From NCBI RefSeq assembly GCF_000299575.1, contig NZ_AMGO01000047.1:1-64000 (forward strand): DNA of 64,000 nucleotides, given 5' to 3'. Position numbers and translations under genes: made by a program. Source of the DNA: Oceaniovalibus guishaninsula JLT2003 (GTDB taxonomy: Bacteria > Pseudomonadota > Alphaproteobacteria > Rhodobacterales > Rhodobacteraceae). The notes under the pieces were generated by a model. That model was not told the origin of the DNA. It made no database searches and was given only the letters and a program-made list of their open reading frames with translations. Positions 1-7,523 of the stretch are shown one piece after another; within the stretch, counting starts at the first letter, position 1; every line of letters starts with the position of its first letter.

Positions 1-192
1 CGTCCGGTGGACGGTTTTCAGCCGCGAACGCGCGAAGCGCCGGCCCGAAGGGAGCGGCGCCCGGAAAACCGTCCGGTGGACGGTTTTCAGCCGCGAACGC
101 GCGAAGCGCCGGCCCGAAGGGAGCGGCGCCCGAAAAACCGTCCGGCGGACGGTTTTCAGCCGCGAACGCGCGAAGCGCCGGCCCGAAGGGGC
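1..192. repeat. 69-bp tandem repeat with terminator-like hairpins
   Basis: Units start at 1, 70 and 139. The first two are nearly identical and the third is cut short near 192, one base before the stop codon of the neighbouring minus-strand gene. Each junction forms a strong hairpin. At 64-88 the stem GAAAACCGTCC pairs with GGACGGTTTTC around a GGT loop. At 134-156 a 10-bp version has a GGC loop. The half stem at 1-19 implies at least one more copy to the left. The array lies just downstream of the minus-strand gene ending at 194, so a duplicated bidirectional terminator is likely. An intergenic REP-like element is the alternative. Confidence 0.85.
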
Positions 193-193
193 A

Positions 194-655
194 TCAGATC
201 CCGCATTGCTCCAGAAAGGCAAGGCGTGCGGCGCCCGAACCCTTCATGTCGGTCGCGGCGAATGTCGTCCGGGTCTGCGGCGAGTCGACTTCGAACCGGA
301 TGCCGTTGCGAAAGAAATCCATCGTCACCCCGTTGGGGACGAAAGCACCCGACAGGGCCGCGCCTTCCTGCCAGACCGGGCTGATCGACACGCGGTCGGT
401 GCGGCCGTCGGGCAGGGTGATCCACACCATCAGGCTGTCGACCTCGGCAAACTCGTCGCCGCGCGCCGCACTGTCGAGGACCGACAATTCTATTCCGCGC
501 CCGCGCGAGCAGGTCATCACGACGGTGTAGCGTCCGGCATCCTGCATGGTCATGGCTGTACCGTTGCCCTGTCGCAAGTCCCAGGAATGGCCCGCGGCAG
601 GGGCCAGCACGATGAGGGCGGCGCAAAGGAATATAGGGCGAGAGAACGGAATCAT
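194..655 (-). CDS. Secreted hypothetical protein
   Basis: A 153-residue protein with an N-terminal signal peptide: basic start, then a run of Ile/Leu/Ala ending near APAAGHS around residue 22. The mature part looks like a small beta-rich periplasmic protein with two cysteines, MTCSRG in the middle and EQCGI at the C-terminus, that could form a disulfide. The chosen ATG is preceded by AGGAAGG about 8 nt upstream. I recognise no family. Its 3' end abuts the hairpin repeat array, which probably terminates its transcript. It diverges from pgsA across about 150 bp that hold no other gene. Confidence 0.7.
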   Translation of the reverse strand: MIPFSRPIFLCAALIVLAPAAGHSWDLRQGNGTAMTMQDAGRYTVVMTCSRGRGIELSVLDSAARGDEFAEVDSLMVWITLPDGRTDRVSISPVWQEGAALSGAFVPNGVTMDFFRNGIRFEVDSPQTRTTFAATDMKGSGAARLAFLEQCGI

Positions 656-802
656 GGCAATGCCTTCCTGCTGATGAAACGAAACCGACCCTGCGCGAAT
701 CGGCGCGGGCGACCCAGCATAGCGCGGATTGCCCGGAATCGAGGAAGACGGCGACGGATGCGCGCCCTTCCCCCCGCCCCGCGTCGGCGCTATCACCGGG
801 CC

Positions 803-1426
803 ATGCGCTGGACCCTTCCCAACATCCTGACCGTGCTGCGTCTGCTGGCGGCGCCGGGCGTGGCGGTGATGTTTCTCTACTTCAACCGGCCCTGGGCCGA
901 CTGGTTCGCGCTGGTGCTGTTTCTGGGCGCGGCCGTCACCGACTGGTTCGACGGCTATCTCGCGCGGTCGTGGAAGCAGGAAAGCCGGTTCGGCGCCATG
1001 CTCGACCCGATTGCCGACAAGGCGATGGTCGTGATCGCGCTGCTGGTCATCGTCGGCTATTCGTCGATGTCGCCCTGGCTGGTCCTGCCCGCCACCTTCA
1101 TCGTCTTCCGCGAGGTGTTCGTTTCCGGCCTGCGGGAATTTCTGGGGGCCGATGCCCGGCTGCTGGCGGTGACGAAGCTGGCCAAGTGGAAGACCACGGC
1201 GCAGATGGTGGCCATCGCCGTCCTGTTTCTTCAGGACGTTTTCCTGCACCACCTGCTGAACCGCGGCGGCGGTCTTGTCGCGGATGACGGCTGGCTGGCC
1301 TGGGGGCATGACGTGACCGGCAATCTTGGGCTTGCGCTGCTATGGGTGGCGGCGGCCCTTACGGTTGTCACCGGGTGGGACTATTTCCGCAAGGCGCTGC
1401 CCTATCTGAAGGATGCCCCCAGATGA
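803..1426 (+). CDS. pgsA: CDP-diacylglycerol--glycerol-3-phosphate 3-phosphatidyltransferase
   Basis: Makes phosphatidylglycerol phosphate from CDP-diacylglycerol and glycerol-3-phosphate, the committed step to phosphatidylglycerol, in the inner membrane. The 207-residue protein begins MRWTLPNILTVLR, typical of PgsA. It carries the CDP-alcohol phosphotransferase signature around residues 48-75: DWFDGYLAR, then GAMLDPIADK, with all the metal-binding aspartates. Several hydrophobic helices follow. Its stop overlaps the moaD start by ATGA, so the three genes pgsA-moaD-moaE form one operon, an arrangement common in Rhodobacterales. No clear Shine-Dalgarno sequence precedes the chosen ATG. Confidence 0.96.
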   Translation: MRWTLPNILTVLRLLAAPGVAVMFLYFNRPWADWFALVLFLGAAVTDWFDGYLARSWKQESRFGAMLDPIADKAMVVIALLVIVGYSSMSPWLVLPATFIVFREVFVSGLREFLGADARLLAVTKLAKWKTTAQMVAIAVLFLQDVFLHHLLNRGGGLVADDGWLAWGHDVTGNLGLALLWVAAALTVVTGWDYFRKALPYLKDAPR

Positions 1427-1671
1427 TCGACGTTCTCTATTTCGCCTGGGTCCGCGAACGGATCGGCCTGCCCCGCGAACGGGTCGAGACGGATGCGCCC
1501 ACCGTCGCCGCGCTGGTGGATCAGCTTCGCGCGCGCGAGGATCGCTATGAGGCCGCGTTCGCCGACCTGTCCGCCATCCGCGTCGCCGTGGACCAGCAGC
1601 TGACCGGGTTCGACGCGCCCCTGACGGGGGTGCGCGAGGTGGCGTTCTTCCCGCCGATGACCGGGGGCTGA
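1423..1671 (+). CDS. moaD: Molybdopterin synthase small subunit MoaD
   Basis: A ubiquitin-like sulfur carrier of 82 residues. Its C-terminal Gly-Gly (ending MTGG) is adenylated and thiocarboxylated, then donates sulfur to precursor Z within molybdopterin synthase. The beta-grasp pattern starts MIDVLYFAWVRERIG and ends in the conserved PPMTGG tail. It overlaps pgsA by 4 bp and is separated from moaE by one base, consistent with co-translation of the two subunits of a heterotetrameric enzyme in the cytoplasm. moaB and mobA elsewhere in the window serve the same cofactor pathway. Confidence 0.95.
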   Translation: MIDVLYFAWVRERIGLPRERVETDAPTVAALVDQLRAREDRYEAAFADLSAIRVAVDQQLTGFDAPLTGVREVAFFPPMTGG

Positions 1672-1672
1672 G

Positions 1673-2116
1673 GTGGAGATTCGTATTCTGCCCGATGCGT
1701 TCGATCCGGGCGCCGAGCTGGCCCGCTTTTCCACCGACCGCAGCGGCACCGGCGCCATCGTTACCTTCACCGGCCTCGTGCGCGACGATGGCGGCGCGCT
1801 TCATGCGCTCGAGATCGAGCATTATCCGGGCATGACCGAAGCGGCCGTCACCGCCATGGTGGCCGAGGCCGAAGGCCGCTGGACGCTGACCGATGCGCTG
1901 GTCGTCCACCGGCACGGCACCTTGCGACCGGGCGAGCCGATCATGATGGTGGCGACCGCCGCCCGCCACCGCGCCGCCGCCTTCGCCGCCGCCGAGTTTC
2001 TGATGGATTACCTCAAGTCGCGCGCCCCCTTCTGGAAGAAGGAGACGACGCGCGACGGAACGTCCTGGGTCGCGGCCAGGGACGAGGACGAGGCGGCGCT
2101 GGACCGCTGGACCTGA
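1673..2116 (+). CDS. moaE: Molybdopterin synthase catalytic subunit MoaE
   Basis: Large subunit of molybdopterin synthase, 147 residues, close to the family norm. It contains FTGLVRDD near residue 35, EIEHYPGMTE, VVHRHGTLRPGE and the active-site region KSRAPFWKKE near residue 118, with the lysine that contacts the MoaD C-terminus. The start is GTG one base after the moaD stop; no ATG gives a full-length product. Its end faces the stop of a minus-strand gene 7 bp away, with a short CCTGA/TCAGG inverted repeat between them. Confidence 0.95.
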   Translation: MEIRILPDAFDPGAELARFSTDRSGTGAIVTFTGLVRDDGGALHALEIEHYPGMTEAAVTAMVAEAEGRWTLTDALVVHRHGTLRPGEPIMMVATAARHRAAAFAAAEFLMDYLKSRAPFWKKETTRDGTSWVAARDEDEAALDRWT

Positions 2117-2123
2117 CCGGGCG

Positions 2124-2453
2124 TCAGGCGCGCGTGTTCATCCGCTCGATATAGGTCCGCAGCTCGTCCGCTTCCTGCCGCGCGTCGCGCAGCCCTTCCA
2201 TCGCGGCCCGCAATTCGGCTTCGGTCTGGTGCTGCTGGCTGGCCATCTCGGCCTCGCGGTGGGTCAGCCAGGCGATGGCCTGATCGCGCGCTTCCTCGGC
2301 CTCGTGCATGGCGCGCGCCATGTTGTCCAGCTCGCCCAGATCGGCCTGACTGACGCGGGTCAGCCGATGAACCAGCCAATTCGCGAACCATCCGAGCGCG
2401 AAGGCGACGAACAGGATGGCGGCGGTGGCGACGATGAATTCGGTGCGGTTCAC
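2124..2453 (-). CDS. Small membrane-anchored coiled-coil protein
   Basis: A 109-residue protein with one N-terminal transmembrane helix (about residues 6-28, ending WFANWLVHRL). A long charged heptad-rich segment follows, likely a coiled coil. The GTG start lies 8 nt after a GGAGGATC Shine-Dalgarno and overlaps the stop of the upstream OmpA-family gene in a GTGA junction, so translation is probably coupled. Topology predicts the coiled coil on one face of the inner membrane. Function is unknown; its constant partner here is the OmpA-like protein, which suggests an envelope role. Confidence 0.75.
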   Translation of the reverse strand: MNRTEFIVATAAILFVAFALGWFANWLVHRLTRVSQADLGELDNMARAMHEAEEARDQAIAWLTHREAEMASQQHQTEAELRAAMEGLRDARQEADELRTYIERMNTRA

Positions 2454-4396
2454 GGACGATCCTCCGGCCGGTTGACGGGGTCGTCCTCGACGATGACGCG
2501 GATTTTCAGATCCTGTTCGGCCTCGGCGTCCCGTGGGGGAACTTCGGGGGCGCCGTCCGCCGCATTTTCGGCGACGGGGGTGCCGTCCTCTCCCAACAGC
2601 GTGAATTCGATCCGGCGATTGGCCTCGCGGCCCGCTTCGGTCTTGTTGTCGGCGATGGGGCGTTCCTCGCCGTATCCCTTGGCGGTCAGGTTGCTGACCA
2701 GCACCCGGCGCGCGGCCAGCGCCGTCAGCACCGCCTGCGCGCGCGCCTCGCTCAGTTCGCGGTTCATTTCCTCGCGGCCCTGGCTGTCGGTGAACCCGGC
2801 AATTTCCATCTTCACGTCCTCGCAGGTGCGCAGCAATTCGGCCACCCGGTCGATCGTCTCGCGCGCGCCGGGCTCCATCGTGTCCGATCCGGGGGCGAAG
2901 TTGATCTTGCGGTTCTTCAGTTCTGTGTTGATCTGCGCCACGCATTCTTCGGGCGTCGGCAGCGACAGGATCGGATCGAGCCTTTCGTCATAGACCACGT
3001 CCAGCTTGTAGGGCACGGCATCGCTCAGCCCGCCGGCCAGCAGCCGCGTCATCCCCGCCCTTGCATCGCGGTTACCGGTGCGCCCGGTCAGCGCGACGTC
3101 GCCCTCGCGGATATCCGCGGTGCCATGCGTGACCAGCGACAGCGCATCGAGCGTCGCCAGAACCCGCGGCGTCCACCCGGTCGGCACCGCGTCGCGCACC
3201 TCGGTCCGGTCCACGACCTGATCGTTGCCGAACAGCGACCGTGCGAAGTTCAGCACCGCGTCCTGATCCTGGGGCGACCCGACGCGCCCCGTCAGCGTCA
3301 CGGTGCCGTCCTCGGCGCGCGCGGCGGTCAGGGTGGCGGGGCCGGCCTCGGCCTCGACCGTGCCCGTCTCGGGCAGCACGGCGGTCAGCGAAAATCCCGC
3401 CGGCAGGGTGTTCTGCAAGCCGTCCGTCGCCCGTTGAAAGACCGGCGCATCGACCCCTTCGACGGCGACGAGGCTGACATCGGCATCCGTCAGCGTCACG
3501 GTCCCGCCGGGCAGCGCGGCCAGCGCGTCGATGGCGGCGGCGGCGGCTTCGGGCCAGGTAGGACTGGGCGCGCCCAGACCGATCGTGCAATCCTCGTCGC
3601 CCTCCATGCCGGCGCGGGCGGCGGCGTCCAGGATCTTGCGCCGTCCGGCATCGCTGGCGGCGGCGCAGGCGTCGAACCGGGCGCCGTCCGCATCCTTGAC
3701 GAAGCGCAGCGTGAAGGGCGTGATGACGGGACGCGGGGCGGTGATCGACAGGGTCAGGTTCACGTCGGCGGGCGCGTCGGATTTCAGGTCCCGGATCAGC
3801 CGTTCGCGCGCGCGGTCGCTGTCGGCCATCGTCGTCACCGCGACCTTGTCGGCCGAGATCGAGACCTTGGCCCGCGGCAGCCGCCCCAGCGCGTCGATCC
3901 CGAAGGCCAGCGCCGATTCCCAACGGGGCGGCACCGGATAGCTGGCGACTTCCAGCAGATCGGTGATTTCCGTGCCGGGCGACGCGTCCTGGATGTCGCG
4001 CAGCAGCGCCTCGCGGTCGGTCTCGACCGGGACGAGGCCGATCAGCGTGATGCCGCTTTCGGCGCGCAGCACCTCGACGGAAAAGCGCGGCGGTGCGACC
4101 GGCTCGCGGACCTCGACGCCCATCGCATCGACGATCCGTTCCGCATCGACCGCGCGGCTGGCCGAAGTGACGGCGCGAAAGCGCGTCGCCTCGTCGGGCG
4201 CGGTGCCCGTCAGCTCGATCTGCAAGCCGTCCGCCGACACCTCGGCCCAGTCCAGCCCGTCCGCCGCCAGCGCGTCCGCCACATCGCGCACGGATCGTTC
4301 CTCGACCTGGCTGACGGCAAGTCCCGCCGCCGCGACGGACAATCCGGCGGCCAGAACGAAGGTCAGCGTGGCGGGAAGGGTTCCGGGCGACGGCAT
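2450..4396 (-). CDS. OmpA-family protein with BON-like repeats
   Basis: A 648-residue envelope protein. The N-terminus has a hydrophobic segment (residues 8-28) that acts as a signal or membrane anchor. Residues about 35-430 look like a series of degenerate BON-type repeats, with recurring GTAPDEATRFRA, GLVPVETDRE and GRVGSPQDQDAV units. Residues about 465-600 form an OmpA C-terminal peptidoglycan-binding domain: NFAPGSDTMEP, IAGFTDSQGREE, LSEARAQAV, then GYGEERPIADN and NRRIEFTL. The C-terminal tail is acidic. It probably anchors an outer-membrane or periplasmic assembly to peptidoglycan. It is co-transcribed with the small coiled-coil gene downstream. Confidence 0.85.
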   Translation of the reverse strand: MPSPGTLPATLTFVLAAGLSVAAAGLAVSQVEERSVRDVADALAADGLDWAEVSADGLQIELTGTAPDEATRFRAVTSASRAVDAERIVDAMGVEVREPVAPPRFSVEVLRAESGITLIGLVPVETDREALLRDIQDASPGTEITDLLEVASYPVPPRWESALAFGIDALGRLPRAKVSISADKVAVTTMADSDRARERLIRDLKSDAPADVNLTLSITAPRPVITPFTLRFVKDADGARFDACAAASDAGRRKILDAAARAGMEGDEDCTIGLGAPSPTWPEAAAAAIDALAALPGGTVTLTDADVSLVAVEGVDAPVFQRATDGLQNTLPAGFSLTAVLPETGTVEAEAGPATLTAARAEDGTVTLTGRVGSPQDQDAVLNFARSLFGNDQVVDRTEVRDAVPTGWTPRVLATLDALSLVTHGTADIREGDVALTGRTGNRDARAGMTRLLAGGLSDAVPYKLDVVYDERLDPILSLPTPEECVAQINTELKNRKINFAPGSDTMEPGARETIDRVAELLRTCEDVKMEIAGFTDSQGREEMNRELSEARAQAVLTALAARRVLVSNLTAKGYGEERPIADNKTEAGREANRRIEFTLLGEDGTPVAENAADGAPEVPPRDAEAEQDLKIRVIVEDDPVNRPEDRP

Positions 4397-4458
4397 GGCA
4401 TCCTCGGGCTGTGGCTGCGCGACCGTGCGTGTCTAGGGCGATGCGCGCCGCAGGGCAA

Positions 4459-5406
4459 TCACGGCAGGGACGCAAGCGCGAGAAACAGCGCAACCAGCAG
4501 GCCCGTGGTGCGAGTCTCGCGGAAAAGTGTCAGGCAGCGCGCCGGATCGCCCAGATCCAGCCGCCGCATCTGCCAACCCAGATGCACCGCGACCGCCACC
4601 GGGGCGCACATCGCCAGGGCCAGCGCCGGACCGGGCGGCACGGCCGCGAGGATGGCCAGCGCCAGCAGCGCGACGGTCGCGACGGCGAAGATCGCCAGCC
4701 AGCGGCGGCCGTTGCGGTCGAACAGCCGCGCCGTGGATTTCACCCCGATCAGCGCGTCGTCCTCGATATCCTGATAGGCATAGATCGTGTCGTAATAGAG
4801 CGTCCAGGCGATCCCCGCCGCGTAGAGAACCACTGGCGGCCAGGTCAGCCCGCCGGTCTGCGCGGCCCAGGCCAGCAGCGCCCCCCAGTTGAAGGCCAGC
4901 CCCAAAAACACCTGCGGCCACCAGGTGAACCGCTTGGCGAAGGGATAGACCGCGACCGGCACAAGTGCCGCGATGCCCAGCGCGACGGCGGCGGGCGCGA
5001 AGGTCAGAAGGATGGCGAAGGCCAGCAGCGCCTGCGCGGCCATCCAGACCAGCGCGCCCCGCACCGTCACCTGCCCCGACGGCAGCGGCCGCGAGCGGGT
5101 GCGCGCGACCGCTGCGTCGATATGCCGGTCGGTCACGTCGTTCCACGTGCAGCCCGCTCCCCGCATCAGGAACGCGCCCAGCGCGCAGCCCAATCCGATC
5201 CAGGCCGTCTGCCAGGTCGCCGGTGAACCCGCAGCGCAGGCCAGCCCCAGCCCCCACCAGCAGGGCAGCAGCAGCAGCCATGTGCCGATGGGACGGTCGG
5301 CGCGCGACAGCCGCAGCCACGGGCGCGCCCATGCCGGCGCGGCACGGTCCACCCAGTTGCCCTTGACGGCATCGGCCACCTGGCCTTTCGTCGCGCCCAC
5401 CTGCAT
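4459..5406 (-). CDS. ubiA: 4-hydroxybenzoate polyprenyltransferase
   Basis: Attaches the polyprenyl tail to 4-hydroxybenzoate in ubiquinone synthesis, in the inner membrane. The 315-residue protein shows the prenyltransferase aspartate motif NDVTDRHIDAAV near residue 88 and the second motif AYQDIEDDALIG near residue 210. PIGTWLLLLPCWWG is typical of UbiA, and about eight hydrophobic helices are visible. The chosen start lies only 18 bp from the divergent rsmE start, so any promoter must sit inside the neighbouring gene or the mRNA must be nearly leaderless. Confidence 0.95.
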   Translation of the reverse strand: MQVGATKGQVADAVKGNWVDRAAPAWARPWLRLSRADRPIGTWLLLLPCWWGLGLACAAGSPATWQTAWIGLGCALGAFLMRGAGCTWNDVTDRHIDAAVARTRSRPLPSGQVTVRGALVWMAAQALLAFAILLTFAPAAVALGIAALVPVAVYPFAKRFTWWPQVFLGLAFNWGALLAWAAQTGGLTWPPVVLYAAGIAWTLYYDTIYAYQDIEDDALIGVKSTARLFDRNGRRWLAIFAVATVALLALAILAAVPPGPALALAMCAPVAVAVHLGWQMRRLDLGDPARCLTLFRETRTTGLLVALFLALASLP

Positions 5407-5424
5407 CCTGCCCCCGGAACCGCC

Positions 5425-6138
5425 ATGCCCGCACCCAGGCTCTATCTAGACCGGCCGCTTGCGCCGGGGCAAACCGTTCGGCTGGATCCGCCCCAGGCGC
5501 ATTACCTTTTCTCGGTCATGCGCCGGGCTCCCGGCGACGCGGTCGAGGTGTTCGACAGCCGCACCGGCACCTATGCCGCAGCGGTGGCCGAGGCGTCGCG
5601 CAAGGCCGTCAGCCTGACGGTCGGCGACCGCACCCGGCCCCTTCGCACGCCGCCCGACCTGTGGCTCGTCTTCGCGCCGATCAAGAAGGCCCGCACCGAT
5701 TTCATCGTGGAGAAGGCCGCCGAGCTGGGCGCCTGCCGCATCCTGCCCGTTCAGACCGACCACACCAACGCCGACCGCATCCGCCGGGACCGGCTTCAGG
5801 CCCATGCGATCGAGGCGGCCGAACAATGCGGCGGCAATTTCGTCCCCGAGGTCGCCGACATCGTTCGCCTGTCCGACCTGCTGGACGGCTGGACCGACCG
5901 CCGGCTGATGTTCTGCGACGAAACGCTGTCGGGCGTGTTCGCCGCCCTGCCGGACGAACGCGGCCCCTGGGCCATCCTGATCGGCCCCGAAGGCGGGTTC
6001 TCGGATGCCGAGCGCGCCCGCCTGCGCGCGATGCCCCAGTCGCATCCCGTATCGCTCGGCCCGCGCATCCTGCGCGCCGACACCGCCGCCGTGGCCGCCC
6101 TGACGCTGTGGCAATCCACCTTGGGCGACTGGGCATGA
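5425..6138 (+). CDS. rsmE: 16S rRNA (uracil(1498)-N(3))-methyltransferase
   Basis: Methylates N3 of U1498 in 16S rRNA using S-adenosylmethionine. It is a 237-residue SPOUT-class protein. The N-terminal PUA-like part includes HYLFSVMRRAPGD. The C-terminal knot region carries LIGPEGGFSDAE near residue 185 and LGPRILRADTA near residue 211, both diagnostic of RsmE. It is the first gene of a run of small overlaps: its stop overlaps the acetyltransferase start by ATGA, which in turn overlaps the next membrane-protein gene. Confidence 0.95.
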   Translation: MPAPRLYLDRPLAPGQTVRLDPPQAHYLFSVMRRAPGDAVEVFDSRTGTYAAAVAEASRKAVSLTVGDRTRPLRTPPDLWLVFAPIKKARTDFIVEKAAELGACRILPVQTDHTNADRIRRDRLQAHAIEAAEQCGGNFVPEVADIVRLSDLLDGWTDRRLMFCDETLSGVFAALPDERGPWAILIGPEGGFSDAERARLRAMPQSHPVSLGPRILRADTAAVAALTLWQSTLGDWA

Positions 6139-6944
6139 GACTGCGCCCGGCCACGCAGGTCGATCTTCCGGCGCTGGAAACCCTGCTGGCAACGCGGCTT
6201 CAGACCTCGATCTTCCCTTTGGCGAACCTGCGCGCGCACGGGCTGGACGGAACCGCTCCCCGTGCGCTGCGCATCCACATCACGGATGCGGCGGACGGGA
6301 TGGTGGCGGTCTCGACCGAAGGTATGGTCTTTCCGCAGCTTCCCGATCCCGCCTCGCTTCCCGCCGCCGCCATGCTGCTGCCGAATCGCCCGATGGGTCT
6401 GATCGGCCCGGCCGGCCAGGTCCGCGCCCTTCTGCGCGCCGCCGGGCTGGATGCGCGGCCGACCGCCCACGACGCGGACGAGCCGGGCTTCGCGCTGGAT
6501 CTGACCCGCTGGACCCCGCCCGCGCCGCGCGCCGATCTGGCGCTGGTCCGCGCGGACACGCCCCAGCAAGTCGCCGCGATGGTCGCCATGCGTCGGGCTT
6601 ATGAGGTCGAGACCGGGGTGACTCCGACCGATGTCGAAAGCACGGTCGCGGGATATGTCAGGGCGGACAGCCACCGCCTGCTTCTGCTGGAGGGCGCGCC
6701 GGTCGGCATGACCGGCTTCAACGCGGTGGTGGACGATGCCGTGCAGGTCGGCGGCGTCCATATCCTGCCGCCATACCGCAACCGGGGATTGGCCCGCCGC
6801 ATGGTCGCCCTGCATCTGGCGCAGGCGCGGTCGGCAGGGGCGGCGCGCGCCTTTCTGTTCGCCGCGTCCGAAAGCGCCGCCCGCGCCTATACCGCAATCG
6901 GCTTCCGTCCCGCCGATCCGATAGCGCTGGTCTTTTTCGCATGA
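6135..6944 (+). CDS. GNAT family N-acetyltransferase
   Basis: A 269-residue protein with a C-terminal GNAT fold. The acetyl-CoA-binding motif A region is visible as VGGVHILPPYRNRGLARRMV near residues 208-227, followed by the motif B-like FLFAASESAARAYTAIGFRP. The N-terminal half resembles a second, degenerate acetyltransferase-like domain. The substrate cannot be deduced. The start overlaps the rsmE stop by ATGA. A homologous order, rsmE then acetyltransferase, would fit co-translation, but the two functions need not be related. Confidence 0.8.
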   Translation: MRLRPATQVDLPALETLLATRLQTSIFPLANLRAHGLDGTAPRALRIHITDAADGMVAVSTEGMVFPQLPDPASLPAAAMLLPNRPMGLIGPAGQVRALLRAAGLDARPTAHDADEPGFALDLTRWTPPAPRADLALVRADTPQQVAAMVAMRRAYEVETGVTPTDVESTVAGYVRADSHRLLLLEGAPVGMTGFNAVVDDAVQVGGVHILPPYRNRGLARRMVALHLAQARSAGAARAFLFAASESAARAYTAIGFRPADPIALVFFA

Positions 6945-7465
6945 GCTTCCTGCGCCCCGAAATCCGCGCCGCCTTGCACCGCTGGCGCGAGGCGCTGATC
7001 GGCGCTGCAATGGTCGCCGCCGGTCTGCTTTTGGTCGTGACCGAAGGGGGGCTATGGCGCTGGCTGGGGCTGCTGCTGGCCCTGGCGGGCGCCGCGATCC
7101 TGCGCGAAGGCGTCCGGCGCAGCCGCCGCCTGCCCGATGGCCAGGGCCCCGGCATGGTCGAGGTGGACGAACGGCGCATCACCTATCTGTCGGCGCGCGG
7201 CGGCGGGTCCATCAGCATAGACGCGCTGGCCGAGGTGGATATCGTCACGCTGGACCACGCCGCGTTCTGGGCGCTGTCGGATCGCGAGGGGACCGCCCTG
7301 TCGATCCCCGCCAGCGCCAGCGGGGCGGCGCAGATCTACGACGCGCTGTCGCCTTTGCCCGGCTATAGCCCCGATCGCGCGCTGGCCGCCGCGCGCGCCG
7401 GCCGGCCCGGCCGCGTCACCATCTGGCGTCACCCCGCCGCCCCGGTGCCCCGCCGGCTGCATTGA
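6941..7465 (+). CDS. Conserved hypothetical membrane protein
   Basis: A 174-residue protein with two closely spaced transmembrane helices in the first 55 residues (AALIGAAMVAAGLLLVV-like and WRWLGLLLALAGAAIL). A soluble cytoplasmic domain of about 110 residues follows, containing VEVDERRITYLSARGGGSIS and a C-terminal basic region. I recognise no catalytic motif. Its ATG overlaps the preceding acetyltransferase stop, so it belongs to the rsmE operon. Conserved small membrane proteins of this layout occur next to rsmE or gshA in related genomes (recollection, not verified here). Confidence 0.7.
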   Translation: MSFLRPEIRAALHRWREALIGAAMVAAGLLLVVTEGGLWRWLGLLLALAGAAILREGVRRSRRLPDGQGPGMVEVDERRITYLSARGGGSISIDALAEVDIVTLDHAAFWALSDREGTALSIPASASGAAQIYDALSPLPGYSPDRALAAARAGRPGRVTIWRHPAAPVPRRLH

Positions 7466-7523
7466 CTTCGCCCTTCCCTCGCGCCACGTCTGCCCGCGAC
7501 CGGATCCCGTGAAAGGCCCTGCC

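Noticed and set aside
7-384. Open frame with a 23-residue repeat (DGFQPRTREAPARRERRP units)
   Set aside because: It is the plus-strand reading of the 69-bp hairpin repeat running on antisense to a signal-peptide gene. No ribosome binding site precedes it and its second half has no protein-like character.
5139-5154. Second parS-like sequence CGTTCCACGTGCAGCC
   Set aside because: Only 12 of 16 bases match and it lies inside ubiA coding sequence, so the CACGTG core is explained by codon content.
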